DNA of 40,385 nt, taken from contig JACKEY010000026.1 of NCBI GenBank assembly GCA_020632755.1, forward strand, positions 1 through 40,385, in the 5' to 3' direction. Under the pieces are notes generated by a model. It saw nothing but the letters and a program-made list of their open reading frames with translations, was not told where the DNA came from and made no database searches. This document shows, one piece after another, positions 31,872-39,397 of the stretch. The stretch is from Alphaproteobacteria bacterium. GTDB taxonomy: Bacteria > Myxococcota_A > UBA796 > UBA2385. The first letter of the stretch is position 1; each line of letters opens with the position of its first letter. Made by a program: the position numbers and the translations under genes.

Positions 31872-32531
31872 CTACCGGCCGATCTCGTGGATGTCGCGCC
31901 CCTCGAGGATGTCGAGGGTGTGCCCGTCGCGGGCGACGCGGATCAAGGCGCGGCCGAGCTCGTCGGTGGTGGTGACCATGCCGGGCGCGACCGCGCGCAG
32001 CAGCCGGAAGGCCCAGCTGAACCAGCGGTAGGCGAAGGCGTAGGACGGGATGCGCGCCTGCACACCCTTCTCGGGCAGGATGCCGGCCGGCCGGAACATG
32101 TGGGCCGACGAGAAGGGCATCGCCAGCAGGGCCTGCTCGGCTTCGCCCTTGACCCGCGCCCACATCTGGCGGCTCGCCGGGTTCGTCCCGGCCCCCGAGA
32201 TGAAGCACATGCGCAGGCCCGGGCTCTGGCGGAGCATGGCGTCCGCCGCCGCAACGGTGAAGTCGAAGGTGATGCGGCGGTAGTCGGCCTCGGACATGCC
32301 CTGGGCGGAGATGCCCAGGCAGTACAGGCAGGCGTCGAAGCCGGCGAAGCGATGCTCGACCGCGCTGTAGTCCAGGAAGTCGTCGTGCACGAGCTCGGTG
32401 AGCTTGTCGTGCTGGCGGCCGGTGGGCTTGCGGACCACCGCGAGCACGGACTCCACGTCGGGGTGGTCCAGGCACTCGATGAGGGCGCCTTCACCGATCA
32501 TGCCGGTGGCGCCGAACAGGATGAGCTTCAC
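31872..32531 (-). CDS. Atypical SDR / NAD(P)-binding oxidoreductase
   Basis: 219 residues from GTG 32531 with GGAG upstream. The nucleotide-binding loop is GATGMIGEGAL (8-18), of the atypical (NmrA/HTATIP2-like) SDR type. CLYCLGISAQGMSE and CFISGAGTNP follow the family pattern; the catalytic Tyr/Lys region is not classical. It is predicted soluble. It is the last gene of the minus-strand operon beginning at 35902, 55 bases after the EXPERA-like gene, so its substrate may be an intermediate or redox partner of that lipid-type pathway; this is an inference from position only. Confidence 0.75.
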   Translation of the reverse strand: MKLILFGATGMIGEGALIECLDHPDVESVLAVVRKPTGRQHDKLTELVHDDFLDYSAVEHRFAGFDACLYCLGISAQGMSEADYRRITFDFTVAAADAMLRQSPGLRMCFISGAGTNPASRQMWARVKGEAEQALLAMPFSSAHMFRPAGILPEKGVQARIPSYAFAYRWFSWAFRLLRAVAPGMVTTTDELGRALIRVARDGHTLDILEGRDIHEIGR

Positions 32532-32586
32532 GACCGCTCCGGGGATGCCCAGCGGTAGCCACGGAGGAGCGCTCGGGGAAGGGGGC

Positions 32587-33051
32587 TCAGGACAAGCCGC
32601 GGCCCTTCCACAGCCGCGCCGAGAGCACGACCGGCGCCAGCAGGTAGGGCCCGTTGGCCGCGATGACGACCGGCCAGGACCGCGGCGGATGGGGACCCAT
32701 GGCCTGGAAGACGAAGTAGCAGACCATGCAGCAGAACTGCATGCCGCTGACGAACAGGGCCGGCGTGCGGATCCACGCGCGGCCGCGGATCAGGGCGTAG
32801 ACGATCGCGAGGTCCATCGGCCCGAAGAACAGCACCGACACCAGCATCACGGCCCAGACGTAGAAGGGCATCACGCCGAACAGCGGGTCGAAGGAACCGG
32901 TGTAGAGCGCCAGCGCGCGGGCGAGCGGGTCGTCGCCGTGGATCCAGCCGGTCACCGCCCAGACGTCGACGGTGAAGGTCGAGCACACGAAGCCGGCGTA
33001 GGTGGCGGCGAGCACTGCGTCGAGGGGACGCTGGCGGAGGGGGACGGTCAC
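32587..33051 (-). CDS. EXPERA/TMEM97-like four-helix membrane protein
   Basis: 154 residues from GTG 33051, which overlaps the stop of the FAD-protein gene (GTGA). Four membrane helices. The order of features matches the EXPERA fold of emopamil-binding protein and TMEM97: RPLDAVLAATYAGF at the start, DVWAV in helix 1, DPLFGVMPFYVWA in the first loop/helix 2, WIRTPALFVSG after helix 2, and PYLLAPVVLSARLW in helix 4. In eukaryotes these are sterol isomerases or sterol-binding proteins. In a bacterial lipid operon a role in isomerising or binding a polycyclic or unsaturated lipid is possible. The family call rests on visual motif matching. Confidence 0.6.
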   Translation of the reverse strand: MTVPLRQRPLDAVLAATYAGFVCSTFTVDVWAVTGWIHGDDPLARALALYTGSFDPLFGVMPFYVWAVMLVSVLFFGPMDLAIVYALIRGRAWIRTPALFVSGMQFCCMVCYFVFQAMGPHPPRSWPVVIAANGPYLLAPVVLSARLWKGRGLS

Positions 33052-34559
33052 GCGGCGGGTCGGGTCCAGGACGACGGGAACATGATGCCGTCGATGAAGT
33101 GCCGGCGGAGGATGGCACCGTGCGGCCGCCCCCGCAGGCCGCCCCAGGGCAGGTCGAAGCCGACGCCCATGCGGCCGGCGAGGCCGATGGCCGACAGCAG
33201 GGCGCCCTCTTCGGCGTCGAAGGTGGCCGGGTTGCCGGCGAACCACAGCCCCCCCAGGCCCTGGACCTGGTGCAGCCGGGCCTTGGCGGCGGCGAAGTAG
33301 GACGACAGCCAGCGGCCGTGGCGCCACTCCTTGCGGTGCAGCACCTTGGCGGGGTCCGGCCAGAAAGCGTCCTGGGCCTCGGCGTACATGGTCACGTACA
33401 GGCCGGGGGGCACGCCGGGCACGCCGTGCCCCTGGATGTGGGTCGCGTAGGTGCTGTGCAGATCGTAGGGCAGGCCGTAGGGGTTCTCGGCGTCCGGTCG
33501 CCAGGCGTGGGTGCCGGTGAACTGCACGTCTTCGTGCTGCAGATGGACCGTGTGGGGGGACAGCACGGCGGCGTCGGTGTGGATGATGCAGACGCCGGGC
33601 AGGGTCGAGAAGTGCTGCGTGCCGACGAAGCCGGACAGCCGCTCCCACAGCGGATCCTCCTCGTGGGCGAGCAGCTCCTCCACCCCCTGCATGTCGACGG
33701 TGAACACCACGTCGTCGAACTCCTCGGAGCGGACGGCGCCCTCCTCCTCCCACACGACCTCGGTCCGGCCCCCCGGCCGCGGCCGGACGCGCTGGACCGG
33801 ACTGGCCGGCCGCAGATCCGCGCCGCGCTCCCGCGCCAGGGCCGCCATCGCCTCGATCCAGCGCTGGGCTCCTCCTTCGAACCGGTGCCAGCCCTGGCCC
33901 GGCTGCTCGAAGTGCACGAGCGGGCCGTCGACGAAGGGGAACCGCGCGAACAGCGGCCACAGATCGGCCAGGGTGCCCTCGAGAAGGTCCCAGGCGGTGT
34001 AGCCGTTGAACACGCTCAGGATGGGGAAGAAGGCGAAGCGCACGAAGTCGCCGTCGCGCAGGTGCGGCTTGTGGTCCAGGTACTCGGACAGCTTCATGGT
34101 GAAGGCCGAGCGCCCACCGACGCGGCGCCGCCAGGCCGCGGCCAGGTCGCCGCCGAGCTCGCGGGCCTGCGCCCGCACCTCTGGCGCCGCCATGCGCGCG
34201 AACAGGGGACCTTCCCGGTAGGACGGGAAGGCGCCCCAGTTGATGTCCTCGGTGAAGCTGGCAGCGAAGTGCACCGGGCGCACGGGCTCGGCGTGCACGC
34301 GGGACGACAGCTCGGGCAGGTCCAGCATGCTGAACACGTTGGGGTAGGCCGTCGGGGTCACGTACTGGACGCCGATGTCGACGCCGACCTGCACGCCGTC
34401 GACGGTGACGGGCACGGTGTGGGAGTGGCCGCCCAGCTGGGGCTCGTCGTGCAGCAGCACCACGTCGAGCGCCGCGGCGTCGCGGCTGCGGGTCAGGGCC
34501 CAGGCCAGCGCACAGCCGCTGGCGCCTCCACCGATGACGGCGATGCGACGACGAGACAC
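33048..34559 (-). CDS. Amine-oxidase-fold FAD-dependent oxidoreductase
   Basis: 503 residues from GTG 34559, chosen because GGAG lies five bases upstream; the longer frame begins with a TTG and has no site. The FAD motif is RIAVIGGGASGCALAWALTR at the N-terminus, followed by PQLGGHSHTV, the second FAD-contact block. The C-terminal GLWFAGNPATFDAEEGALLS is the flavin-facing block of the family. Related proteins include desaturases, amine oxidases and the oxidoreductases found beside cyclopropane- and furan-fatty-acid synthases, which share the GGH(S/T)HTV stretch. It is probably membrane-associated and acts on a lipid. It lies between two membrane-protein genes, coupled to the EXPERA-like one. 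Confidence 0.78.
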   Translation of the reverse strand: MSRRRIAVIGGGASGCALAWALTRSRDAAALDVVLLHDEPQLGGHSHTVPVTVDGVQVGVDIGVQYVTPTAYPNVFSMLDLPELSSRVHAEPVRPVHFAASFTEDINWGAFPSYREGPLFARMAAPEVRAQARELGGDLAAAWRRRVGGRSAFTMKLSEYLDHKPHLRDGDFVRFAFFPILSVFNGYTAWDLLEGTLADLWPLFARFPFVDGPLVHFEQPGQGWHRFEGGAQRWIEAMAALARERGADLRPASPVQRVRPRPGGRTEVVWEEEGAVRSEEFDDVVFTVDMQGVEELLAHEEDPLWERLSGFVGTQHFSTLPGVCIIHTDAAVLSPHTVHLQHEDVQFTGTHAWRPDAENPYGLPYDLHSTYATHIQGHGVPGVPPGLYVTMYAEAQDAFWPDPAKVLHRKEWRHGRWLSSYFAAAKARLHQVQGLGGLWFAGNPATFDAEEGALLSAIGLAGRMGVGFDLPWGGLRGRPHGAILRRHFIDGIMFPSSWTRPAA

Positions 34560-34610
34560 GGACTCTCCAGGGACCGGCGGGACTATGCCGCGGTCATCGA
34601 CAGACGTCAA

Positions 34611-35039
34611 TCAACCGCGACGCGCCAGGCGGGCACCGACGTGGGCCAGCAAGGCCAGGCCGAAGACGCCGCCCAGCGCCTGCTTGACCACCCGGTAGGG
34701 GGTGTCGGCGAAGAAGGTCGCGTCGGTCCACGCGAAGCCCATGCCCGTGACCGCGCAGGTCAGCAGCAGGGCGAGCAGCACCGGCGGGCGGGTGCGCCCG
34801 AGGGCCGACCACACCAGCATCGCGACCCCGGCGTGCAGGGAGAAGGCGCCGGTCCGGCGGAACAGGCTGAGGGTCAGCGCGTCGTCGGGCGCCTGCACCC
34901 ACAGGGTGCCGGGGCCGTGGGCCAGGCCCGGGTGGTCGGCGAGCAGCATGAAGGCGCCGACGGCCACGTCGTAGAGCCCGATGATCCACAGCATCGCGAC
35001 CGCGACGGTGTCTCCGTGGCGGGCGAGCAGGGCCTTCAC
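34611..35039 (-). CDS. Membrane protein of the lipid-type operon, unknown
   Basis: 142 residues from GTG 35039 in a GTGA overlap with the upstream gene. Four hydrophobic helices (about 10-32, 58-78, 83-103 and 110-132) with a short periplasmic-type loop AHGPGTLWVQAPDDALTLS. A TDATFFADTPYRVVK motif sits between helices 3 and 4. I do not recognise a family. Translational coupling to the Mpo1-like gene implies the two proteins are made in equal amounts and perhaps form a complex. Confidence 0.6.
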   Translation of the reverse strand: MKALLARHGDTVAVAMLWIIGLYDVAVGAFMLLADHPGLAHGPGTLWVQAPDDALTLSLFRRTGAFSLHAGVAMLVWSALGRTRPPVLLALLLTCAVTGMGFAWTDATFFADTPYRVVKQALGGVFGLALLAHVGARLARRG

Positions 35040-35902
35040 CCGTCGCGGGGGAGCAGGGCGCCCCCCCCGGTGCCCACGAAGTCGACCGCGGGCTGGCCGT
35101 GGGCCATCGCTCGCGTCGCGCGGTCGTGCAGCTCCTGCCGCCGGGCCGGCGCGTAGCCGGCGGCGAACATCAGGAAGAGCACGTTGTAGGGCAACAGCCG
35201 CGGGGAGGCCCACAGCTCGTCGACGAGCCCGATGAACGGGTAGGCGGCGACACGCAGGGCGCGGCGGGCGGCAAGGGTCGGCGGGTGGTCGCGGTCCTCG
35301 CCCAGGACGAAGTCGGGGACCGAGACCCAGCGATGCGGGTCGCCGGCGCGGGGAGGCAGCCGCGGCTCGGGGGCGTGTGAGAGGCTGATGAGGAAGGCGG
35401 AGGCGAGCATCCAGATCCACGGCGAGGCCCACCAGGCCGCGTCCGCAGTCAGCGCCAGGTAGCCCTGCGAGAGCCCGTACAGGCCGCCGACCACCGGGAC
35501 CATCGCCCACCACCAGCCGGGGAGCTCGGCGTCCCGGGACACGGCGGCGTACCAGCACAGCAGCGCCCCGGCGTAGACCGCACCCCCGTCGATGCCGTCG
35601 ATGCCCGCGGTCAGCGCCGAGAAGCCGGCCATCAGGAACAGGTTGACCCCGACCATGCCGAGCAGGTGGCCCGCCCGCGACACGAAGGTCGTGTGGAAGA
35701 CCTCGAACAGGAAGGCCTGCAGGTCGAAGGACAGGAAGGTCAGCTGGGTGAAGGGCGCGACCAGCGCGTCGCGGAGGTGCCGGACTGCGCCGGTGTCGCC
35801 CGGGTCCCCGGTCAGCCGAGGGGCCACGGCCTGCAGCCGGCGGGCCTCACGGCTGGGCGGGACGAAGATCTCGGGCGCGTGCTCGGGCGGGGTGTCGTCC
35901 AC
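35036..35902 (-). CDS. Polytopic membrane protein, Mpo1/DUF962-like (tentative)
   Basis: 288 residues from GTG 35902 with AGGAG six bases upstream. The N-terminal 45 residues are soluble; then comes FEVFHTTFVSRAGHLLGMVG, whose His-x8-His-x2-Gly spacing equals the iron-binding motif of the Mpo1/DUF962 dioxygenases. Three to four further hydrophobic helices follow, and LSHAPEPRLPPR is placed where those proteins have a second His-Glu motif. The last 90 residues are a soluble tail with PRLLPYNVLFLMF and PAVDFVGTGGG. Mpo1 oxidatively shortens 2-hydroxy fatty acids; if the match holds, a similar fatty-acyl oxidation is possible. It is first in the operon, right behind the palindromic operator. Confidence 0.5.
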   Translation of the reverse strand: MDDTPPEHAPEIFVPPSREARRLQAVAPRLTGDPGDTGAVRHLRDALVAPFTQLTFLSFDLQAFLFEVFHTTFVSRAGHLLGMVGVNLFLMAGFSALTAGIDGIDGGAVYAGALLCWYAAVSRDAELPGWWWAMVPVVGGLYGLSQGYLALTADAAWWASPWIWMLASAFLISLSHAPEPRLPPRAGDPHRWVSVPDFVLGEDRDHPPTLAARRALRVAAYPFIGLVDELWASPRLLPYNVLFLMFAAGYAPARRQELHDRATRAMAHGQPAVDFVGTGGGALLPRDG

Positions 35903-35914
35903 CGGCGGCTCCTG

Positions 35915-35941
35915 CTGACATGCGTCAGTGACGAATGTCAG
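35915..35941. promoter_or_regulatory. 27-bp near-perfect palindromic operator
   Basis: The left arm CTGACATGCGTCA (35915-35927) and right arm TGACGAATGTCAG (35929-35941) are complementary at 12 of 13 positions around a single central G. The element is much less GC-rich than its surroundings, begins two bases after the -10 box and ends 12 bases before the GTG at 35902, so it covers the likely transcription start. Size and symmetry suit a TetR- or GntR-type dimeric repressor. I see no second copy in the window, and no regulator gene is nearby. Confidence 0.75.
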
Positions 35942-35943
35942 GC

Positions 35944-35972
35944 ACGGTAGCGCCGCGGTCCGAGACGCGCAA
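35944..35972 (-). promoter_or_regulatory. Sigma-70-type promoter of the 35902-31872 operon
   Basis: On the minus strand TTGCGC (35972-35967) and TACCGT (35949-35944) are separated by exactly 17 bases. The -35 lies just past the stop codon of the radical SAM gene at 35976, and the operator starts immediately downstream of the -10. Confidence 0.65.
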
Positions 35973-35975
35973 CCG

Positions 35976-37007
35976 TCAGGCGTCGTCCCGATCGAAGTTG
36001 CAGTTCAGCAGGTTGCAGTGCCGGTCGCAGCGGCTGACCTCCCACCGGCGCCGCAGGGTGGCCAGCCCGTCCCACATCAGCGGGAAGGGGGTCGGGTCGA
36101 AGACGCTGCCGACGGGATCCAGGAAATAGCAGAGCCGGATCCGCCCCTGCGGGTCGAAGCTGATGTCGCTGTGCCCGGCCCGGCAGATGTGGCGGTTGTC
36201 CTGGTCCGGGGCGCGGAAGTGGCCCTTCATGCCCTGCAGCTGGCCGACGGCGTTGCAGACGGGGCCGCCGCGCAGGCGCTCGACGCTGAGCCGGTCCAGG
36301 GCGCCCTCGATGGCGGCCAGCTGCGCCTCGTCCCGGGGGAACATCTCGCTCTGCCGCCACCAGTCGGGGTCGTAGTCGTTGTCGCCGAAGTTCTGGTAGA
36401 GCGGCTGGACCACGACCTGCAGGCCGCGGGACTTCACGAAGGCCAGCAGCCCGTCGACCTCGGCGGCGTTGCCGGCGTGCAGGATGGTCGCGACGATGAC
36501 CCGAGGCACGCCGGCGTCGAGCAGGCGGTCGATGGCGGTCGTCGCCTTCTCCCAGCTGCCGGCGCGGCCGCGGCTGTGGTCGACGGTGGCCTTCTCGATG
36601 CCGTCCATGCTGACGTAGGCGATGCGCACGCCGGCGGCGGCGACGGCCCGGGCGCGCTTCTCGGTGACGAGCCAGCCGTTCGTGTTGAAGGACACGTCGA
36701 AACCGCGCTGCACGGCGCGGCCCATCAGGGACTCGAGGTCCTTGCGCAGCAGCGGCTCGCCGCCGACGAAGTTCATGCTGGCCGGCGCGACCCACTCGGC
36801 CAGCCGGTCGATGACGTCTTCCCAGACGTGGCCGGGCAGATCGGGGTCTTCGTTCTTCCAGATGTCGCAGTGTTTGCAGGGCAGGAAGCAGCGGTCGGTG
36901 ACCGACAGGTGGACCTGGGTCGGCCGACCGGGGGCGCGGCGCAGGCCGGCACGGTCCAGGGCGCGGTCGACCACGGTGGGGGTCGGCGGCCGGCGCTTGG
37001 CGTTCAC
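35976..37007 (-). CDS. Radical SAM protein with SPASM-type C-terminus (RSAM1)
   Basis: 343 residues from GTG 37007 in a GTGA overlap with RSAM2. The 4Fe-4S motif is DRCFLPCKHCDIW (Cys40, Cys44, Cys47), followed by NFVGGEPLLRKDLESL and VSFNTNGWLV, the SAM-binding strands. The C-terminal 90 residues carry extra Cys residues: CRAGHSDISFDPQGRIRLC and SRCDRHCNLLNC, a SPASM-like arrangement that would bind auxiliary clusters. Such proteins modify peptides, sugars or other small substrates by radical chemistry. No precursor peptide is identified. It is last in its pair and ends at the promoter of the lipid-type operon. Confidence 0.85.
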   Translation of the reverse strand: MNAKRRPPTPTVVDRALDRAGLRRAPGRPTQVHLSVTDRCFLPCKHCDIWKNEDPDLPGHVWEDVIDRLAEWVAPASMNFVGGEPLLRKDLESLMGRAVQRGFDVSFNTNGWLVTEKRARAVAAAGVRIAYVSMDGIEKATVDHSRGRAGSWEKATTAIDRLLDAGVPRVIVATILHAGNAAEVDGLLAFVKSRGLQVVVQPLYQNFGDNDYDPDWWRQSEMFPRDEAQLAAIEGALDRLSVERLRGGPVCNAVGQLQGMKGHFRAPDQDNRHICRAGHSDISFDPQGRIRLCYFLDPVGSVFDPTPFPLMWDGLATLRRRWEVSRCDRHCNLLNCNFDRDDA

Positions 37008-38152
37008 TTCGCGGCCTCGGGCTCGAGGTGTGCAGCGAGGTCGCTGACGTGGTCGGCGTCCCAGCGGCCCTGCGCGCTGATGTCGTCCCGCGACAGCTCG
37101 CTGTGGTTCAGGCTCTTGGGGATGAAGCAGGTCTGGCAGAGGGACAGCCCGCGGTAGTCGCCCTCGGCCACCCGCATGCGGCGACCGGCCATGGCGCCGC
37201 CCCACCACAGGTCGCGGAACCGGTGCTCGCGCAGGTTCCCGACCCGGTTGTGCAGCAGGTTGTCCCGGGTGCAGGTCGTCAGGTCGCCCTGCCATCCCAC
37301 GACGGGGCTCTTCCAGAAGCCCGAGCAGGGCGACGGGTTGTCCGGCACCACCGTGACGCCGTGCTCGGCCTGGGGCGGCAGCGAAAGGCCCTGGGCGGTC
37401 ATCTCGGCCCGGAAGATGGCGTTCTCGCGGGTCTGCAGCTCGGCCGTCGGACAGTCGAGCTGGCGGAAGAAGACGATGGCGTCTTCTCCCGGCGGCACGT
37501 GGCCGGCGGCGGCGCGCACCGGCAGCCCGAGCCGGCGGCACACACCCTCCCAGTGGTCGCGGAAGGGCCGGGCCTGGGCGACGTTGTTGCTGCCGACGAT
37601 GAACTGGAAGATCGGCCGGGGCCACCGCGCGCCGGTGCGGGCCTTGGCGGCGAGGAAGGCCTCGATGTTGGCCTGGACCTTGTCGAACCGGTCCATGCCC
37701 TTGACCTTCAGGTAGGTCTCCCGCTCGATGGCGTCCAGGCTGAAGTGCCAGGGCTGCTCGACGTCGGCGTCGTTGAGCGCCACGCGGACGCGGGCGTCGG
37801 TCAGGTGGGTGCCGTTGGTGTGCACCTCGACCTTGCCGAAGGTGCCGTGGCGCGACGCCGCGCGCAGGGCATGGCGCCAGATGCGGCCGAAGGCCGGGTG
37901 CAGCAGCGGCTCGCCCAGCCAGAACAGGATCAAGGCGTCGAACCGCGCGCCCAGGTCGACCAGGTCGTCGACCAGCTCGATGGGGATGCGAGGGTCGAGG
38001 TAGCCGCTGGTCGCGTGGTGGGGGTGGGCCTTTCCTTCCGCCACGCTGCAGTGCACGCAGGCCAGGCTGCAGCGGTTGGTGAGCTCCAGCACCAGGTAGC
38101 TGCCGGCGAGGTGCGGCGGTGCCAGGAGTGGAGGATGGGAGGAGGCGGTCAC
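37004..38152 (-). CDS. Radical SAM/SPASM protein (RSAM2)
   Basis: 382 residues from GTG 38152 (no ribosome site; TACGCT nine bases upstream). The cluster motif is ELTNRCSLACVHCSVAEG (Cys28, Cys32, Cys35). The usual GGEP is FWLGEPLLHPAF, a variant shared with RSAM4. Further shared blocks: HFSLDAIERETYLKVKG and PIFQFIVGSNNVAQARPFRD. The C-terminal SPASM-type part reads PCSGFWKSPVVGWQGDLTTC, then VGNLREHRFRDLWW and LCQTCF. It is divergent from RSAM3 across 90 bases. The substrate is unknown. Confidence 0.86.
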   Translation of the reverse strand: MTASSHPPLLAPPHLAGSYLVLELTNRCSLACVHCSVAEGKAHPHHATSGYLDPRIPIELVDDLVDLGARFDALILFWLGEPLLHPAFGRIWRHALRAASRHGTFGKVEVHTNGTHLTDARVRVALNDADVEQPWHFSLDAIERETYLKVKGMDRFDKVQANIEAFLAAKARTGARWPRPIFQFIVGSNNVAQARPFRDHWEGVCRRLGLPVRAAAGHVPPGEDAIVFFRQLDCPTAELQTRENAIFRAEMTAQGLSLPPQAEHGVTVVPDNPSPCSGFWKSPVVGWQGDLTTCTRDNLLHNRVGNLREHRFRDLWWGGAMAGRRMRVAEGDYRGLSLCQTCFIPKSLNHSELSRDDISAQGRWDADHVSDLAAHLEPEAAK

Positions 38153-38161
38153 GTTGCGCAG

Positions 38162-38167
38162 AGCGTA
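38162..38167 (-). promoter_or_regulatory. Candidate -10 box (TACGCT) for RSAM2-RSAM1
   Basis: On the minus strand TACGCT matches TANNNT and lies nine bases before the GTG at 38152, which has no Shine-Dalgarno sequence. This fits a leaderless or very short-leadered message. No -35 is evident. Confidence 0.3.
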
Positions 38168-38230
38168 GCCCGCAGGTCCCGGGGGAGGAGGACCCGACTC
38201 GCCGTCCGCTGCGATGCCGCCCCCAGGCGG

Positions 38231-38236
38231 TAGATT
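38231..38236 (+). promoter_or_regulatory. Candidate -10 box (TAGATT) for RSAM3-RSAM4
   Basis: TAGATT matches TANNNT and is followed by six bases and then the ATG at 38243, again with no Shine-Dalgarno sequence. It is the only AT-rich patch of the 90-base divergent region. Confidence 0.4.
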
Positions 38237-38242
38237 GCGGCC

Positions 38243-39397
38243 ATGCAGTCCGCCGTCCCGGTGGCCGAGGCGTCCTCGGCCGAGAGCCCCCACGAGCCAG
38301 CCCACATCGCCGCCCGCATCGCGCGGTGGGCCGATGACGGCCGCCAGGGCCCGATGACCCTCGAGCTCTACCCGACGCTGGCCTGCAACCTGGACTGCCA
38401 GTTCTGCGACACGACCGACCGCCACCGCCCGCCGGTCGACGAGCTGTCCCCCGAGCGCCTGGCCGCGGTGGTCGACGAAGCCGCGGCGATGGGGGTGCGG
38501 CGGGTGTTCGTGCTGGGCGGCGGCGAGCCGCTGCTGCGCAAGGACACCCCGGCCCTGCTGCACCGCATCAAGGCCCTCGGCATGGAGGGCGTGCTCACGA
38601 CCAACGGCACGAAGCTCGACGCCCGGCTGGCCGAGCAGCTGCTGGCCGACGGCTGGGAGGAGGTGCACGTCAGCATCGACGGCGCCACCGCCGAGGTGCA
38701 CGACCGCCTGCGCGGGCAGCGGGGGGCCTTCAAGCGCACGGTGCGCAACGCCTGCCGCCTGTCCCGTCTGCGCCGGGCCCGCGGCGCTGCAGGCCCCAAG
38801 CTGGCGCTGCACTTCGTCATCACCACCGAGAACGTGCACCAGCTGGCCGACACCGTCCGGCTGGCCCACGCCCTCGGCGCCCACCGCGTCGACTTCGACG
38901 CGCTCATCGCCTACCGGCCCGAGCAGCAGGCCCTGGCCCTGACCGACACCCAGGCGCAGGCCCTGCCGGGGCTGGCCCGCGAGGCCCTGGCTGTCGCCGA
39001 TCAGCTGGGCATCGCCACCACCCTGGCGCACTTCCTGGATCGCCGCAGCGTGCAGCGAGGCCAGGAGCTGCCGACCGGCGCCGACGCACCCGGCATCCAT
39101 GGCGCCCCCTGCCTGAAGGCCTGGCACTACCTGGTCGTGCAGTCCGACGGCCGCAGCTCGCCCTGCTGCGTGCTCGCCGGCGAAGGCGGCTCGGTCGCGG
39201 AACGGGCCGTCGCCGACGTCTGGGCCGACGATCCCTTCCTGGAGACCATCCGCCGCGGCATGCTGGATGGGCGCCCGCACCCACGGTGCCGGGAGTGCTC
39301 CTGGAACATCCTGGCGCACGAGCGCGCCATCCGGTCGGCCCTTCCGACCGACGCCGCCGATCCACCGGCGGCTTCCGCCCTGTCCCGGGGGGCCTGA
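38243..39397 (+). CDS. Radical SAM/SPASM protein (RSAM3)
   Basis: 384 residues. A 37-residue N-terminal extension precedes MTLELYPTLACNLDCQFCDT with the cluster Cys48, Cys52 and Cys55. VFVLGGGEPLLRKD is the canonical GGE block, and VLTTNGTKLD and VHVSIDGATAEVHDRLRG follow the PqqE/anSME-like pattern. The C-terminal SPASM part begins at APCLKAWHYLVVQSDGRSSP with a CC pair and ends in RCRECSWN. It is nearer to general SPASM proteins than to RSAM2/RSAM4. The next gene starts with the GTG right after its TGA (39395-39400), so the two are certainly co-transcribed. Confidence 0.87.
   Translation: MQSAVPVAEASSAESPHEPAHIAARIARWADDGRQGPMTLELYPTLACNLDCQFCDTTDRHRPPVDELSPERLAAVVDEAAAMGVRRVFVLGGGEPLLRKDTPALLHRIKALGMEGVLTTNGTKLDARLAEQLLADGWEEVHVSIDGATAEVHDRLRGQRGAFKRTVRNACRLSRLRRARGAAGPKLALHFVITTENVHQLADTVRLAHALGAHRVDFDALIAYRPEQQALALTDTQAQALPGLAREALAVADQLGIATTLAHFLDRRSVQRGQELPTGADAPGIHGAPCLKAWHYLVVQSDGRSSPCCVLAGEGGSVAERAVADVWADDPFLETIRRGMLDGRPHPRCRECSWNILAHERAIRSALPTDAADPPAASALSRGA

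Noticed and set aside
35915..35941. Intrinsic terminator of the RSAM1 transcript
   Set aside because: The dyad has a one-base centre and no T run, and sits exactly on a promoter start site; an operator fits better.
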